A stretch of DNA of 64,000 nt from Microvirga sp. TS319 (GCF_041276405.1 NZ_JBGGGT010000002.1:1277001-1341000); one strand, 5' to 3'. Shown: positions 22,468 to 32,340, counted from the first letter of the stretch. Made by a program: numbers and translations. Notes: a model not told the origin generated them from the letters alone.

Positions 22468-25400
22468 TTGCGCGATATCCTGACGATCATCGCAGCCATC
22501 GTGATCCTGATCCTCGCGGTTGCCGTCGCTGCCCCTCCTTTCATCGACTGGAAGGACTACCGTGACACCGTCGACGGGATGATCTCGCGCGCGTCGGGCA
22601 CACAGACGCGGACCGAGGGGGCCATTTCCATTCGCCTGCTGCCGGCTCCGAGAATTGTTCTCGACCGTTTGCGGCTCGGCGGAAAGACGGCGGATTCTCC
22701 GATCCTGACCGCCGACGACGTCATGGCCGAAATCGCCCTGACGCCGCTCCTCAAGGGCGAGGTGCGGTTCACGGAAACCCGCGTCGGTCGGGCCGATATC
22801 CGCGTCCCTGTCTCGGGGAAGGGCGACTGGCGTCTGCCCGCCGATCTGGTGTCGGGCAGCGGCCGCAGCCGCGAATGGGCCATCGAGAGCCTCAATATCG
22901 GCCAGCTCCTGGTCACCACCCAGGCCGCGGTCACGGGGCATACGAACCAGGCCTTCGCGGAGAACGTCCATATCGAGGGCCAGAAGCTCATCGGCCCCTG
23001 GCGGGTCGAGGGCACGACGGCCGGGGTGCCCTTCCGGCTGGTGACGGGCGAACTCGCCGAAGACAGGAGCGTTCAGGTCAAGCTCGGGGGTGGAGGCGAT
23101 ATCTACCCGCGCTTCGACATCGATGCCCGGGTCGCCCTGGACGACATCTCGGCCGGGAACAGCATCCCGAACGTTGCCGGCAAGGCCAAGGTCCTGTTCG
23201 GTCCCCCGGCTCAGATCGCGGCCGCCGGGATCCCCATCCCCATTGCCGTCGAAACGGATTTCAAGACTGCGGATGGCACCGTGGCGCTGGAGACCGTCGC
23301 GGTGGAAGCCGGCGAAGGCGGCGCGAGCCTGCGCATGACGGGAACGGGCAGCGTCGGCATCACCGAGCCCCGCATCGCGCTCAAGCTCGAGGGGCGGCGG
23401 CTCGATGCCGACAGCTTCATCCTCTCCTCCAACGGCCAGGATTTCGCCACTCGGCTCAAGCAATGGTCGTTGCCGCCCATCGCCCTGCCGATCGATCTCG
23501 ATCTCAAGATCGACAGCATCGGCTTGGGACAGGAGGACCTGACCAACGCCAATCTCCGCCTGTCGCTGGAGCGCGGACGGGCGCGCCTCGACCTCGTCGA
23601 GTTCAATGCTCCGGGCGAAACCCGTGTCGCAATGGAGGGTCAGCTCGGCTTGACGGCCCCAGGCGGAATCGAGGGCAAGGTGGCCCTGGCCTCGAACGCT
23701 TCGGACCGCCTGGCGCGCTATCTCGATCGCATCAAGATCCGCTCGCCGTTCCTCGACATGCTCGACGGGCGACCCGTCGAGGTTTCCTCCGACGTCGTCT
23801 TCAGCAACCCGGTCCTGTCTCTGAGCCGGATGCGGCTGAAGATCGGCGACGCGGTCACCACCGGCAACCTGCGCTATACGCTTCCCGAGCCCGACGAACG
23901 CGGCCGGCTCGAAGCTCAGGTCGCCATTCAGAACCTCAACCTCGATCAGCTGCCGCAGGTCTCCAGCGTGTTCGAGGCGACCCAGAATCTGGACGTCGGG
24001 TTCATTCTCGATGCCCGCGGCGTCAGCGCGGGCAAGAGTTCCGCAACCGGCCGCATCGCGGCGCGCATTCTCTCCGACGGCAAGGCGCTGCTCGTCGAGA
24101 ATCTCGACATCGTGAATCTCGCCGGGGCCAATGCCCGCGTGAGCGGGCGCATCGCGCCCGATGGTTCCGGCAGCATCAGCGGCAAGGTCACGGCGCAACG
24201 CGCGGCTCCCCTGATCGATCTGATCGGCAGCGTATGGATCGGCGGCGTGTCGAAGCTTGTGCCGCATTTCGTACGCGAGGGCGCGCTCAACGTGCAGGTG
24301 GGAGCCGAGCGGGTGGCTCCGCCCCCAGGCTCCACGGAGCTGCGCCTGCGCACGACCATGAAGGGCACGGCCGCAGGAGGCTCCATCGAGGGCAGCGTGG
24401 ACGCGGTCGACGGGCGCACCGAGAGCTTGAACCTGGCTCTGACGACCGAGAATACCGGCCGCTGGGTGAATCGCGCCAGCCTGCCGGGGCTGGATCGTCC
24501 GTCCAGGATCGAGCTGCGCGGCGCCCGGGTCGGGTCCGGCCGGTTCAACGTCACCGTGGCGGGCGACGTCGCAGGAGCGCAGATCACGACCTCGCGGCCT
24601 TTCGCCCTGAGCGAGGCCGACGATGTCGTGGACAGCGGCGAGGCGGAGTTCGCCACGGCGGACGTGACGCCTTTCCTGTTGCTCCTGGGCGACGGCGCAG
24701 GCGTGAAGCCGCCCGTGCCGGTCAAGGCGCGGGTCACGCTGGGCCGGGTCCGCGACGCGAGCCACCTCGATGTCTCGGGCCAGGTCGCGGGCAATGCCGT
24801 GCAGGCCAGCCTCAACGTTCGTTCCCGTTCGGACATCGACGGCGAGGTTTCGCTCGACAAGCTGTCCCTCCCGTGGCTGACGGCGGCGCTTGCGCTGAAC
24901 GTGCCGGGCGACCCGAATGCCACCGCCATCTGGTCCAACGCCACGTTCGGCCAGAGCGGACGGCTCGTCAGTGGTGGACAGGTGCTCTTCCGGGTCGGCG
25001 CCCTCGATCTCGGGCGCGGCATTCAAGCGACCCGCGCGAGCTTTACCGTCGCGGCGCAGCCCGACGGCATCTCGATCCGCAATCTCGATTCCAATGTCGG
25101 GACGGGGCGCCTGACCGGCACGACGACCATCACCCGTCAGGGAGCGACGGCGACCGTCGTGGGCGAGGGCGCCCTCGACAGCGTGCCGCTGTGGGCCCTG
25201 GGCGGAACGACGCCCATCGAGGCGATCCTGTCAGGCAATCTGAAGTTCGGCACGGCGGGCGCGAGCATGTCGCAGCTGGTCGCGGCGCTCGGCGGGGCCG
25301 GCGACTGGAGGATCACGAAACTCCGTGTCCCATCGGCTGATCCCGCCGTGTTCGATCGTGCGCTCAAGCGTGCCTTGGCCGAGAACGAGCCACTCGCCGA

Positions 25401-26034
25401 AGGAAAGGCCGAGGGCATCATCGATGGCGAGCTGAGCCGTTCCGCGCTCGCGACACAAGCGGTCACCACTTCGGCGGCGCTCGTCGGCGGCTCATTCCGG
25501 CTGTCGCCCTTCGTGGTCGATGGCGGGCCGTCCACCTGGCAGGGCGCGGTGACGTTCGATCTCAATACACTTGCGCTCGATGCGCGCGGCTCGCTCGTCG
25601 CGAAAGCATCGCCCGCCACCTGGACCGGCGCGCCGCCCTCCATCGGCCTGAACTGGCGCGGCTCGCTCGCCAATCCGGTGCGGGAGGTGGATGCGGGTCC
25701 GTTCCGCAATGGGCTTGCCGCCATTGTCCTCAAGCGGGAGCTCGAAAAGATCGAGGCCTTCGAGCGGGCCGCCGCCGAGCGCGAGCGCCAGATCCAGGCG
25801 CAGAAGGAGGCGGAGCGTCAGCGGGCGAAGGCCGCGGCCGAGGAGGCGGCTCGTCAGGCCCAGGCTCAGGCGGAAGCCGAGAAAGCGCGTCGGGATGCGG
25901 AGCGGCTTCAGTCCGAACAGCGCCAGCAGCCGGACGACGAGACGCCTGCGCCGGCTCGGGGGTCGCTGCCGCCGCTGAATCCTCCCATCGAGCTGCGCGC
26001 TCCGCCGCCCGTCTACGGCAACCCCGAGCGATAA
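22468..26034 (+). CDS. AsmA family protein
   Basis: A 1188-residue AsmA-like protein with one N-terminal membrane anchor (ILTIIAAIVILILAVAVAAPPF) followed by a long periplasmic beta-rich repeat region with the AsmA N-terminal signature (IDWKDYRDTVDGMISRASG) and a C-terminal AsmA_2-like segment (about 970-1090). The family forms bridges that carry lipids between membranes in E. coli AsmA/TamB/YhdP. The last 110 residues are a charged Ala/Glu/Arg/Gln coiled coil and a proline-rich end. Start is TTG 22468, with GGAGACC upstream. Confidence 0.88.
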   Translation: MRDILTIIAAIVILILAVAVAAPPFIDWKDYRDTVDGMISRASGTQTRTEGAISIRLLPAPRIVLDRLRLGGKTADSPILTADDVMAEIALTPLLKGEVRFTETRVGRADIRVPVSGKGDWRLPADLVSGSGRSREWAIESLNIGQLLVTTQAAVTGHTNQAFAENVHIEGQKLIGPWRVEGTTAGVPFRLVTGELAEDRSVQVKLGGGGDIYPRFDIDARVALDDISAGNSIPNVAGKAKVLFGPPAQIAAAGIPIPIAVETDFKTADGTVALETVAVEAGEGGASLRMTGTGSVGITEPRIALKLEGRRLDADSFILSSNGQDFATRLKQWSLPPIALPIDLDLKIDSIGLGQEDLTNANLRLSLERGRARLDLVEFNAPGETRVAMEGQLGLTAPGGIEGKVALASNASDRLARYLDRIKIRSPFLDMLDGRPVEVSSDVVFSNPVLSLSRMRLKIGDAVTTGNLRYTLPEPDERGRLEAQVAIQNLNLDQLPQVSSVFEATQNLDVGFILDARGVSAGKSSATGRIAARILSDGKALLVENLDIVNLAGANARVSGRIAPDGSGSISGKVTAQRAAPLIDLIGSVWIGGVSKLVPHFVREGALNVQVGAERVAPPPGSTELRLRTTMKGTAAGGSIEGSVDAVDGRTESLNLALTTENTGRWVNRASLPGLDRPSRIELRGARVGSGRFNVTVAGDVAGAQITTSRPFALSEADDVVDSGEAEFATADVTPFLLLLGDGAGVKPPVPVKARVTLGRVRDASHLDVSGQVAGNAVQASLNVRSRSDIDGEVSLDKLSLPWLTAALALNVPGDPNATAIWSNATFGQSGRLVSGGQVLFRVGALDLGRGIQATRASFTVAAQPDGISIRNLDSNVGTGRLTGTTTITRQGATATVVGEGALDSVPLWALGGTTPIEAILSGNLKFGTAGASMSQLVAALGGAGDWRITKLRVPSADPAVFDRALKRALAENEPLAEGKAEGIIDGELSRSALATQAVTTSAALVGGSFRLSPFVVDGGPSTWQGAVTFDLNTLALDARGSLVAKASPATWTGAPPSIGLNWRGSLANPVREVDAGPFRNGLAAIVLKRELEKIEAFERAAAERERQIQAQKEAERQRAKAAAEEAARQAQAQAEAEKARRDAERLQSEQRQQPDDETPAPARGSLPPLNPPIELRAPPPVYGNPER

Positions 26035-26061
26035 AGCCTCTTTCCTGCGCGATGGCTGGGG

Positions 26062-26277
26062 TCAGCGCTCGCGCAGATCCATCAGCACGAACACGCGAAT
26101 GGCCGATGAGAGATTCTGCTCCCCCCGCTCGGCGTCGATGCGCCCGATCAGGGCCTGGACGGAGAGTTTCTCGCGCTCGGCGATCTCCCGCAGGATCTGC
26201 CAGAACGGTTCTTCGAGAGAGATGCTGGTCCTGTGACCCGCGATCGAGACGGAGCGCTTGACGATGCCCGCGGCCAT
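26062..26277 (-). CDS. ribbon-helix-helix domain protein, 71 aa
   Basis: A small protein with a ribbon-helix-helix fold (RSVSIAGHRTSISLEEPFWQ, then ILREIAEREKLSVQALIGRI), matching the RHH_4 type common in alphaproteobacteria. It is probably a DNA-binding protein but its target is unknown. Its ATG lies directly after the stop codon of the DUF4169 gene, so the two are translated together behind fumC. Confidence 0.8.
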   Translation of the reverse strand: MAAGIVKRSVSIAGHRTSISLEEPFWQILREIAEREKLSVQALIGRIDAERGEQNLSSAIRVFVLMDLRER

Positions 26278-26466
26278 TCAGGGCGTCTCGGTCTCATCGC
26301 GCTTGTGGGAATCGATCCGGCGCTCGGCCAACTCGCGCTCGGCCCTGGTCAATTCCCTCTCGGCCTTGGTGCGACCGAAGGCAATCCGGTTCTGTTCGGC
26401 GCGGGCCTCTTTCTCGGCCCGCGCCTTCTGCTTGCGCGCCTGGCGCAGATTGATGATCTCAGCCAT
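26278..26466 (-). CDS. DUF4169 family protein, 62 aa
   Basis: A short, highly charged helical protein beginning MAEIINLRQARKQKAR, the hallmark of DUF4169, and continuing in Arg/Glu-rich heptads (RAERELAERRIDSHKRDE). It lies 14 bases after fumC and abuts the RHH gene, so the three form one transcription unit, an order I recall as common in Hyphomicrobiales. Function is not known. Confidence 0.8.
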   Translation of the reverse strand: MAEIINLRQARKQKARAEKEARAEQNRIAFGRTKAERELTRAERELAERRIDSHKRDETETP

Positions 26467-26480
26467 GGCGCGATTGTATC

Positions 26481-27875
26481 TTATTCGCCCGGCTGAAGCA
26501 TCGTCTCGGGACGGACGACGGCCTCGAAATCCTCCGACGAAACCCCGGCCTTGAGCGCTTCTTCCTTCAAGGTCGTGCCGTTCTTGTGCGCGGACTTGGC
26601 GATGGCGGCGGCCTTGTCGTACCCGATGGTCGGAGCCAGCGCCGTCACGAGCATGAGGGAACGCCCCATCAGCTCCTTGAGGCGGTCCTCATTGGGCTCG
26701 ATTCCGACGACGCAGTTGTCGGTGAAGCTGACCGCGCCGTCGGCGAGCAGGCGGATCGACTGCAGCACGACATTCACCATCACCGGCTTGAACACGTTGA
26801 GCTCGAAATGGCCCTGGCTGCCCGCGAAGGTGACGGTGGTCTGGTTACCGGCCACCTGGCAGCACAGCATCGTCATGGCCTCGGCCTGGGTCGGGTTGAC
26901 CTTGCCGGGCATGATCGACGAGCCGGGCTCGTTCTCGGGCAGCGAAATCTCGCCGATACCCGAGCGCGGGCCGGAGCCCATGAGACGGATGTCGTTGGCG
27001 ATCTTGAACAGGGCGGCGGAGAGGCTCGCCAGGGCGCCGTGGGTGTAGATCAGGGCGTCGTGGGCGGCGAGAGCCTCGAACTTGTTGGCAGCCGAGGTGA
27101 AGGGCAGGGCGGTCAGCTCCACCACCTTGGCGGCGAAGCGTTCCGCGAATTCGGGATGGGCGTTAAGGCCCGTGCCGACGGCGGTGCCGCCCTGGGCCAG
27201 GGCATAGATGCCGGGCAGCGTCTGCTCGATGCGGGCAATGCCGAGGCGCACCTGCGCCGCATAGCCGGAGAATTCCTGGCCGAGCGTGACCGGCGTCGCG
27301 TCCTGGAGATGCGTGCGGCCGATCTTCACGAGGTCCTTGAAGGCTTCCGACTTGGCCTCGAGGGCCTGGAGAAGATGCTTGAGAGCGGGGACGAGGCGGT
27401 CGTGGATCTCGCGCGCCACGGCGATATGCATGGCGGTCGGGAACGAGTCGTTCGACGACTGGCCCATATTCACATGATCGTTGGGGTGAACCGGCTTCTT
27501 GCTGCCGCGTTCGCCGCCGAGGCGCTCGATGGCGAGGTTCGAGAGCACCTCGTTCATGTTCATGTTGGACTGGGTGCCCGAACCCGTCTGGTAGACCACG
27601 AGCGGGAATTCGTCGTCGTACTTGCCCTCCACCACGTCCGCGGCGGCCGACGCGATGGCGTCGGCGATGCGGGGCTCCAGCTTGCCGAGGTCCTTGTTCA
27701 CGAGGGCCGCGGCCTGCTTGACGATGGCCAGCGCGTGGACGAGCGGGACGGGCATCCGGTCCGTGCCGATCCGGAAGTTCTGGAGGGAGCGCTGCGTCTG
27801 AGCGCCCCAGAGCTTGTCGGCGGGAACTTCGATGGGGCCGAAGGTATCTGTTTCGATGCGGGTTGCGGGCGACAT
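26481..27875 (-). CDS. fumC: class II fumarate hydratase
   Basis: FumC interconverts fumarate and malate in the TCA cycle and needs no iron-sulfur cluster. The 464-residue protein has the fumarase/aspartase signature [11 protein letters not shown], the substrate-contact [13 protein letters not shown] and the [20 protein letters not shown] block, with [17 protein letters not shown]. Length is exactly as expected. DUF4169 and an RHH protein follow in the same direction. Confidence 0.97.
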   Translation of the reverse strand: MSPATRIETDTFGPIEVPADKLWGAQTQRSLQNFRIGTDRMPVPLVHALAIVKQAAALVNKDLGKLEPRIADAIASAAADVVEGKYDDEFPLVVYQTGSGTQSNMNMNEVLSNLAIERLGGERGSKKPVHPNDHVNMGQSSNDSFPTAMHIAVAREIHDRLVPALKHLLQALEAKSEAFKDLVKIGRTHLQDATPVTLGQEFSGYAAQVRLGIARIEQTLPGIYALAQGGTAVGTGLNAHPEFAERFAAKVVELTALPFTSAANKFEALAAHDALIYTHGALASLSAALFKIANDIRLMGSGPRSGIGEISLPENEPGSSIMPGKVNPTQAEAMTMLCCQVAGNQTTVTFAGSQGHFELNVFKPVMVNVVLQSIRLLADGAVSFTDNCVVGIEPNEDRLKELMGRSLMLVTALAPTIGYDKAAAIAKSAHKNGTTLKEEALKAGVSSEDFEAVVRPETMLQPGE

Positions 27876-27963
27876 CCTGACCTCTTTCGATGGAGTTGGG
27901 TGTTCTTATCTCAAACTGACGCTCTCGCAACAGTGAACGCACATACAGGGCTTGCATATTCCG

Positions 27964-29358
27964 ATGACCGACGCGCTCGACGCCCCTCTTTTCCGCCCAC
28001 CGGCGCCCGAACCGCTCCAGGAGGCGCCGGGGCTGTTCTCGTTCCTCTTGGCCCTGCGTCGGAATCCGCTGACGACATGGACCGCGCGCCATTTCGAGGA
28101 GCGGATCATCTCGGGCAGCGGAGCGCTGGGGCGGATCACCGTGGTGAACGATCCGGAGGTCATCCGCCATGTCCTCGTCGACAATGCCGCCAATTACCGG
28201 AAGGACGATCTGCAGCTGCGGGTTCTGGCACCGGGCCTGGGCCGGGGCCTGCTGACGGCCGAGGGTGAGGAATGGAAGCTCCAGCGCCGCACCATCGCTC
28301 CCCTGTTCCCGCCGCGTATCGTAGCGGGGTTCTTCCCGGCCATGGTCGTATCGGCCGAGCGCCTCGTGCGCCGCTGGCGGCGGCGGCCGGAGGGACGGGA
28401 GGTCGATATCTCCCTCGAAATGACGCGCGTGACCCTCGACGTGCTGGAGCGGACGATCTTCTCGAAAGGCGTGGCGCGGGACCCGGATGCTCTCGGCCGC
28501 GCCATTTCCCGTTACTTCGAGGGGCTGGGCCGCATCGATCCCGTGGACATCTTCGGCCTGCCGGACTGGGTGCCGCGCATCGGGCGCTGGCGGGCCCGGC
28601 CCGCCATCCGCTTCTTCGAGGAACTCGTGAACGAACTGATCCAGAGCCGGAAGGCCCTGCTACGACGGGGCGAGCCAGCCCCGCGCGACCTCCTGACCCT
28701 GCTTCTCGAGGCCGCCGACCCGGAAACCGGAAAGGGGCTCAGCGACCTGGAGGTGGGCGCCAACATCGTGACCTTCATCGGCGCGGGCCATGAGACCACC
28801 GCCAACGCCCTGTCCTGGTCGATCTATCTGATTTCGCAGGACGAGCGCGTCCGCCGCCGGATCGAAGAGGAGGTGGATACGGTCCTGGGCAAGGGGCCGC
28901 TCGAGCCTCGGCACCTGGACAGTCTCGTCTATACGCGCGCCGTGCTCGACGAAGCGATGCGCCTCTATCCGCCGGCGCCGTTCCTCAGTCGCGCGGCCAT
29001 CGAGGACGACCGGATCGGGGATCTCACGATCCCCGCCGAGACCATCGTGACGATCGCCCCTTACGTGCTGCACCGCCACCGCACCCTCTGGGACGAGCCC
29101 GACGCCTTCCGGCCCGAGCGTTTCCTGCCCGAGGAGAAGGCCGGAATCGACCGTTTCGCCTATCTGCCCTTCGGGGCGGGCCCACGGGTCTGCATCGGAG
29201 CGACCTTCGCCCTGCAGGAAGCCGTGATCGTTCTCGCCACCGTCGTGAGGGCGGTGCGCCTCGATTTAAGGGAAGGGCACGAGGTCACGCCGCTGCATCG
29301 CATCACGCTCAGACCGCATGGGGGCCTGCCCATGCGGCTGACGCATCGCTCAATCTGA
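27964..29358 (+). CDS. cytochrome P450
   Basis: A 464-residue heme monooxygenase. The I-helix oxygen-binding motif GAGHETTANAL, the K-helix ExxR (DEAMRLYPPAP) and the heme-cysteine loop FGAGPRVCIGATFAL are all intact. It lacks a signal or membrane anchor. The layout resembles bacterial CYP102-like or fatty-acid hydroxylating P450s without a fused reductase. ATG 27964 is preferred over TTG 27952. No redox partner gene is adjacent, so ferredoxin partners must come from elsewhere. Substrate unknown. Confidence 0.92.
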   Translation: MTDALDAPLFRPPAPEPLQEAPGLFSFLLALRRNPLTTWTARHFEERIISGSGALGRITVVNDPEVIRHVLVDNAANYRKDDLQLRVLAPGLGRGLLTAEGEEWKLQRRTIAPLFPPRIVAGFFPAMVVSAERLVRRWRRRPEGREVDISLEMTRVTLDVLERTIFSKGVARDPDALGRAISRYFEGLGRIDPVDIFGLPDWVPRIGRWRARPAIRFFEELVNELIQSRKALLRRGEPAPRDLLTLLLEAADPETGKGLSDLEVGANIVTFIGAGHETTANALSWSIYLISQDERVRRRIEEEVDTVLGKGPLEPRHLDSLVYTRAVLDEAMRLYPPAPFLSRAAIEDDRIGDLTIPAETIVTIAPYVLHRHRTLWDEPDAFRPERFLPEEKAGIDRFAYLPFGAGPRVCIGATFALQEAVIVLATVVRAVRLDLREGHEVTPLHRITLRPHGGLPMRLTHRSI

Positions 29359-29388
29359 GCGGCGACCGCCTTGCTCTTTCCGGGAGCG

Positions 29389-29508
29389 CTAGAGCATCGG
29401 ACGTGAAAAGTGGAATCCACTGTTGGGATTGAATCCGATGCTCCCTTCCTGAAAAGAGCGCATCGTTCTTGCGAAAACCCGGGTCCACTTTTTCGCACGA
29501 TGCGCTAG
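29389..29508. repeat. CTAG-family palindromic element, type 2 (120 bp)
   Basis: Bounded by CTAG at both ends. Halves are AGCATCGGACG...CCGATGCTC with core AAGTGGAATCCACTGTTGGG and GCGCATCGTTC...ACGATGCGC with core CCCGGGTCCACTTTTTCG. It sits between the convergent P450 and sspB genes. Confidence 0.85.
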
Positions 29509-29555
29509 CGCTTATGGATCTGCGCCTGCGCGGGGATGACAGGGCGGCGGAGGAG

Positions 29556-30167
29556 TCAGTTCTTCTTGCGGAAGGAGTCGAGGCTCACGACTTCGGCGGT
29601 GCCGGAGGCTCCGGCGTCGGCGGCTTCGGGCTTCGCCGCGGAGCCCGGTTCGCCCGAGGGCTGCTCGGCCTTGGCAGGGGCCGTCTCGGGAGCGGGCTTC
29701 TTGTCCGCGGCGGGCGCGGGCTTGCGGGGCTGCTTCAGCTCCACAGGCTCGGATCCGCGTATGGGCTGCGGCGCCGGTGGTGCTTCGGCGATCTCGTCCT
29801 CCTCGTCGTCCTGACCGTCGAATTTGAGGCCGAACTGGACGGACGGATCGAAGAAGCCGGTGAGCGCATCGAAGGGGATGAGCAGCCTCTCGGGAATGCC
29901 CGAGAAGGAGAGACCCACCTCGAAGGTGTGTTCGGTGACGTTCAGATCCCAGAACTGGTGCTGGAGAACGATGGTCATCTCCTGGGGATATTTTTCGCGC
30001 AGTCGGTTCGAGAGCCGGACGCCCGGAAAATCCGTCTGGAAGGAGATATAGAAGTGGTGCTCGCCAGGAAGGCCATCCTTGCCGGCATCGATCAGCACTT
30101 TGCGCACGACGCCCTTCAGCGCGTCCTGCACCAGAAGATCGTAGCGGATCAGGTCTTTGCCGGCCAT
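29556..30167 (-). CDS. sspB: SspB family ClpXP adaptor protein
   Basis: SspB tethers ssrA-tagged proteins and some native substrates to the ClpXP protease. The 203-residue protein has the alphaproteobacterial SspB core (about 1-130, MAGKDLIRYDLLVQDALKGV to FDPSVQFGLKF) and a disordered, acidic then Ala/Pro-rich tail that ends in EVVSLDSFRKKN, the expected ClpX-docking end. It lies 28 bases after the tmRNA gene on the same strand, so adaptor and tag source are side by side. Confidence 0.9.
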   Translation of the reverse strand: MAGKDLIRYDLLVQDALKGVVRKVLIDAGKDGLPGEHHFYISFQTDFPGVRLSNRLREKYPQEMTIVLQHQFWDLNVTEHTFEVGLSFSGIPERLLIPFDALTGFFDPSVQFGLKFDGQDDEEDEIAEAPPAPQPIRGSEPVELKQPRKPAPAADKKPAPETAPAKAEQPSGEPGSAAKPEAADAGASGTAEVVSLDSFRKKN

Positions 30168-30194
30168 ACGCGGTCCCTACTGAGAAATAAGAGT

Positions 30195-30531
30195 GGAGGC
30201 TTCTGTTGCCAGGTGCCTCCGGACCCCGCCTGACGGTGCTACCCGCCAGGGCTTTGAGTCGGCTTTAGGGACCGCTTACGCAGCCACTGCAACCGGAGCA
30301 TAGTTGTCGTTGGCAACTATAGAATCGGCCCGATATCGGTGGAACCATGCCGAGCAAAAGTCTACCCTTTACGCCCTCGTCGATCCTATTTCGCCCCCGC
30401 CGAAACCCAAGCTTTGCCTGGATTTGGCAAGCTTCGCCTGGATTTGGGTGGAGGCGCCGGGTACCGCCCCCGGGTCCGATGGGTTTATTCCGATAGCCGT
30501 TTATCGCCATAGCCGGTCTCGCGACCGGCAT
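30195..30531 (-). ncRNA. ssrA: tmRNA, circularly permuted two-piece form
   Basis: tmRNA rescues stalled ribosomes and appends a degradation tag. On the minus strand the tag frame at 30314-30276 reads ANDNYAPVAVAA then TAA. The 5' end of the coding piece is at about 30398 (GGGGGCGAAATAGGATCGAC). The acceptor piece lies upstream (about 30531-30447): GGGGGCG pairs with CGCCTCC, followed by discriminator A; CCA is not encoded. About 48 bases (30399-30446) between the pieces would be removed. A -10 (TATATT) with a -35-like TTTCAA 17 bases upstream puts the start near 30531. A GGAGGC/GCCTCC stem near 30197-30222 closes the 3' side. Exact ends are estimates. Confidence 0.93.
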
Positions 30532-30724
30532 CTCCAATATAGGGAGGACGGATCGAATTTGAAAGAGCGGGGATGGGTTTGAAATGACAGGTCGACGAGT
30601 GTTGCAGGCATGCAGCGCCGAGCCGGCCCCGGTCGCCCTCGCGATTTGAGTGATTCACATAAAACGAGCACTCATGACTCGGAGGCGGGCGGTTCCTACC
30701 CTATGATGGCGGCAGGAGCGACCC

Positions 30725-31519
30725 ATGCAAGCCTATCACGATCTTCTGCGCCGTATCATGGACGAGGGCGTCCGCAAGGACGACAGGACCGGAACCGGTA
30801 CGATTTCCGTCTTCGGGCACCAGATGCGCTTCGATCTAAGTCAAGGCTTCCCGCTCGTCACGACGAAGAAGCTGCACCTGCGCTCGATCATCCACGAACT
30901 GCTCTGGTTCCTGAAGGGCGACACCAACATCGGCTACCTGCGGGAGAACGGGGTCACGATCTGGGACGAATGGGCGGACGAGAACGGCGATCTCGGCCCC
31001 GTCTACGGCAAGCAATGGCGTTCCTGGGCGAAGCCCGACGGCGGCACGGTCGATCAGATTCGGTGGGTGCTCGACGAAATTCGCCGCAACCCCGATTCGC
31101 GCCGCCTGATCGTCTCGGCCTGGAACCCGGCGGATCTCGACAGGATGGCGCTCGCGCCCTGCCACTGCCTGTTCCAGTTCTATGTTGCCGAGGGGCGGCT
31201 CTCCTGTCAGCTCTATCAGCGCTCGGCGGATGTTTTCCTCGGCGTGCCGTTCAACATCGCGTCCTATGCGCTCCTGACCCACATGATGGCGCAGGCTGCT
31301 GGCCTCCAGCCGGGCGATTTCGTGCATTCCTTCGGCGATGCGCATCTCTACCTGAACCATCTGGAGCAGGCGCGCCTGCAGCTCTCGCGCGAGCCGCGCG
31401 CCCTGCCGAAGCTGCGGCTCAATCCCACCGTGCGGTCCCTGTTCGATTTCACCTTCGACGACATCGCCATCGAAGGCTACGATCCGCATCCCGCCATCAA
31501 GGCCCCCGTTGCGGTCTGA
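30725..31519 (+). CDS. thyA: thymidylate synthase
   Basis: ThyA makes dTMP from dUMP with methylenetetrahydrofolate, yielding dihydrofolate, which folA downstream recycles. The 264-residue protein has the family signature [20 protein letters not shown] followed by the catalytic cysteine in [11 protein letters not shown], the [17 protein letters not shown] block and the [16 protein letters not shown] [15 protein letters not shown]. Length equals that of E. coli ThyA. Confidence 0.97.
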   Translation: MQAYHDLLRRIMDEGVRKDDRTGTGTISVFGHQMRFDLSQGFPLVTTKKLHLRSIIHELLWFLKGDTNIGYLRENGVTIWDEWADENGDLGPVYGKQWRSWAKPDGGTVDQIRWVLDEIRRNPDSRRLIVSAWNPADLDRMALAPCHCLFQFYVAEGRLSCQLYQRSADVFLGVPFNIASYALLTHMMAQAAGLQPGDFVHSFGDAHLYLNHLEQARLQLSREPRALPKLRLNPTVRSLFDFTFDDIAIEGYDPHPAIKAPVAV

Positions 31520-31524
31520 TTTCC

Positions 31525-31824
31525 ATGAACAGGCGGGAGGCCATCCAAAGCGCCGTCCGGGTCCTGGCTCCGAGGATTCCGAAGCACGAATTCGAGTCCG
31601 TGACCGATCACGCCCTCGGCAGCCGGGGCCTCCACATGGCATCGCCCGAAACCGCGGCCTGGCTTTCGATCACGGCCTATATCCGCCACCGCCTGACGGA
31701 TTATGACAATCTTCTCGATGAGGGTTACGACGTGGAAAGCGCCCGCTTCTTCGTGCTCGACGACATGAACGCCATTCTGACGGAATGGGGTTCGCCGCGC
31801 CGCGTCGAGGCCGAGGCGGATTGA
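31525..31824 (+). CDS. DUF2293-like protein, 99 aa
   Basis: A small protein resembling DUF2293 by the ITAYIRHRLTDYDNLLDEGY and ARFFVLDDMNAILTEWG blocks. That assignment is from memory of the family pattern. It starts five bases after thyA and is probably co-translated with it. No catalytic motif is apparent, and function is unknown. Confidence 0.7.
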   Translation: MNRREAIQSAVRVLAPRIPKHEFESVTDHALGSRGLHMASPETAAWLSITAYIRHRLTDYDNLLDEGYDVESARFFVLDDMNAILTEWGSPRRVEAEAD

Positions 31825-31857
31825 ATTCACGATCGTTTTTAGCTTCAGTACGGACCC

Positions 31858-32340
31858 ATGGCACTCACGATCCGCAAAGCCGAAGAGCGCGACACGGCGC
31901 TCGTCTTCTCCTTCATTCGCGACCTCGCCGAATACGAGCGTCTCGCGCATGAGGTCGACGCCACCGAGGCCGATATCGCGAAGGCGCTCTTTGGGCCCAA
32001 TCCGCGCGCCTTCGCGGATATCGCCGAGTGGGAGGGCCACCCCGCGGGCTTCGCCCTGTGGTTCTACAATTTTTCCACCTTTCGGGGCCGCCACGGCATT
32101 TACCTGGAGGATCTCTTCGTGCGGCCCGAGTTCCGGTCCAGGGGGATCGGCAAGGCCCTGCTCAAGCACCTCGCGCGCCGCTGCGTGACGGAGGGCTTGG
32201 CGCGGCTCGAATGGTGGGTGCTCGACTGGAACGAGCCCGCGTTGAAGGTCTACCGGGCCATCGGGGCCGTTCCGATGAATGAATGGACCGTGCAGCGCGT
32301 CACCGGCGATGCTCTGACGAGACTGGCGGCGGCAGAATGA
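31858..32340 (+). CDS. GNAT family N-acetyltransferase
   Basis: A 160-residue acetyltransferase whose pattern resembles the spermidine/spermine (diamine) acetyltransferase subgroup: FYNFSTFRGRHGIYLEDLFV and the acetyl-CoA binding loop RPEFRSRGIGKALL, with a late WNEPALKVYRAIGA. The stop codon overlaps the folA start (ATGA), so the two are translationally coupled. The acetylated substrate is unknown. Confidence 0.85.
   Translation: MALTIRKAEERDTALVFSFIRDLAEYERLAHEVDATEADIAKALFGPNPRAFADIAEWEGHPAGFALWFYNFSTFRGRHGIYLEDLFVRPEFRSRGIGKALLKHLARRCVTEGLARLEWWVLDWNEPALKVYRAIGAVPMNEWTVQRVTGDALTRLAAAE

Noticed and set aside
22432..25026. Long open frames antisense to known genes (for example opposite the AsmA gene, ligA at 4557-6437, the aminopeptidase at 8818-10296, the helicase at 16453-18837 and ilvB at 42209-44392)
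   Set aside because: The opposite strand in each case has clear family motifs; these frames result from high GC in third positions, with no motifs or ribosome sites.
30190..30330. Possible signal recognition particle RNA or riboswitch
   Set aside because: The GCCAGGTGCCTCCGGA-like stretch at first suggested SRP RNA, but the invariant SRP loop is missing, and the ANDN tag frame and permuted tRNA ends identify tmRNA.
30265..30582. Two short open frames, one per strand, in the space between sspB and thyA
   Set aside because: They lie over the tmRNA gene, whose tag, tRNA-like ends and promoter explain the sequence.
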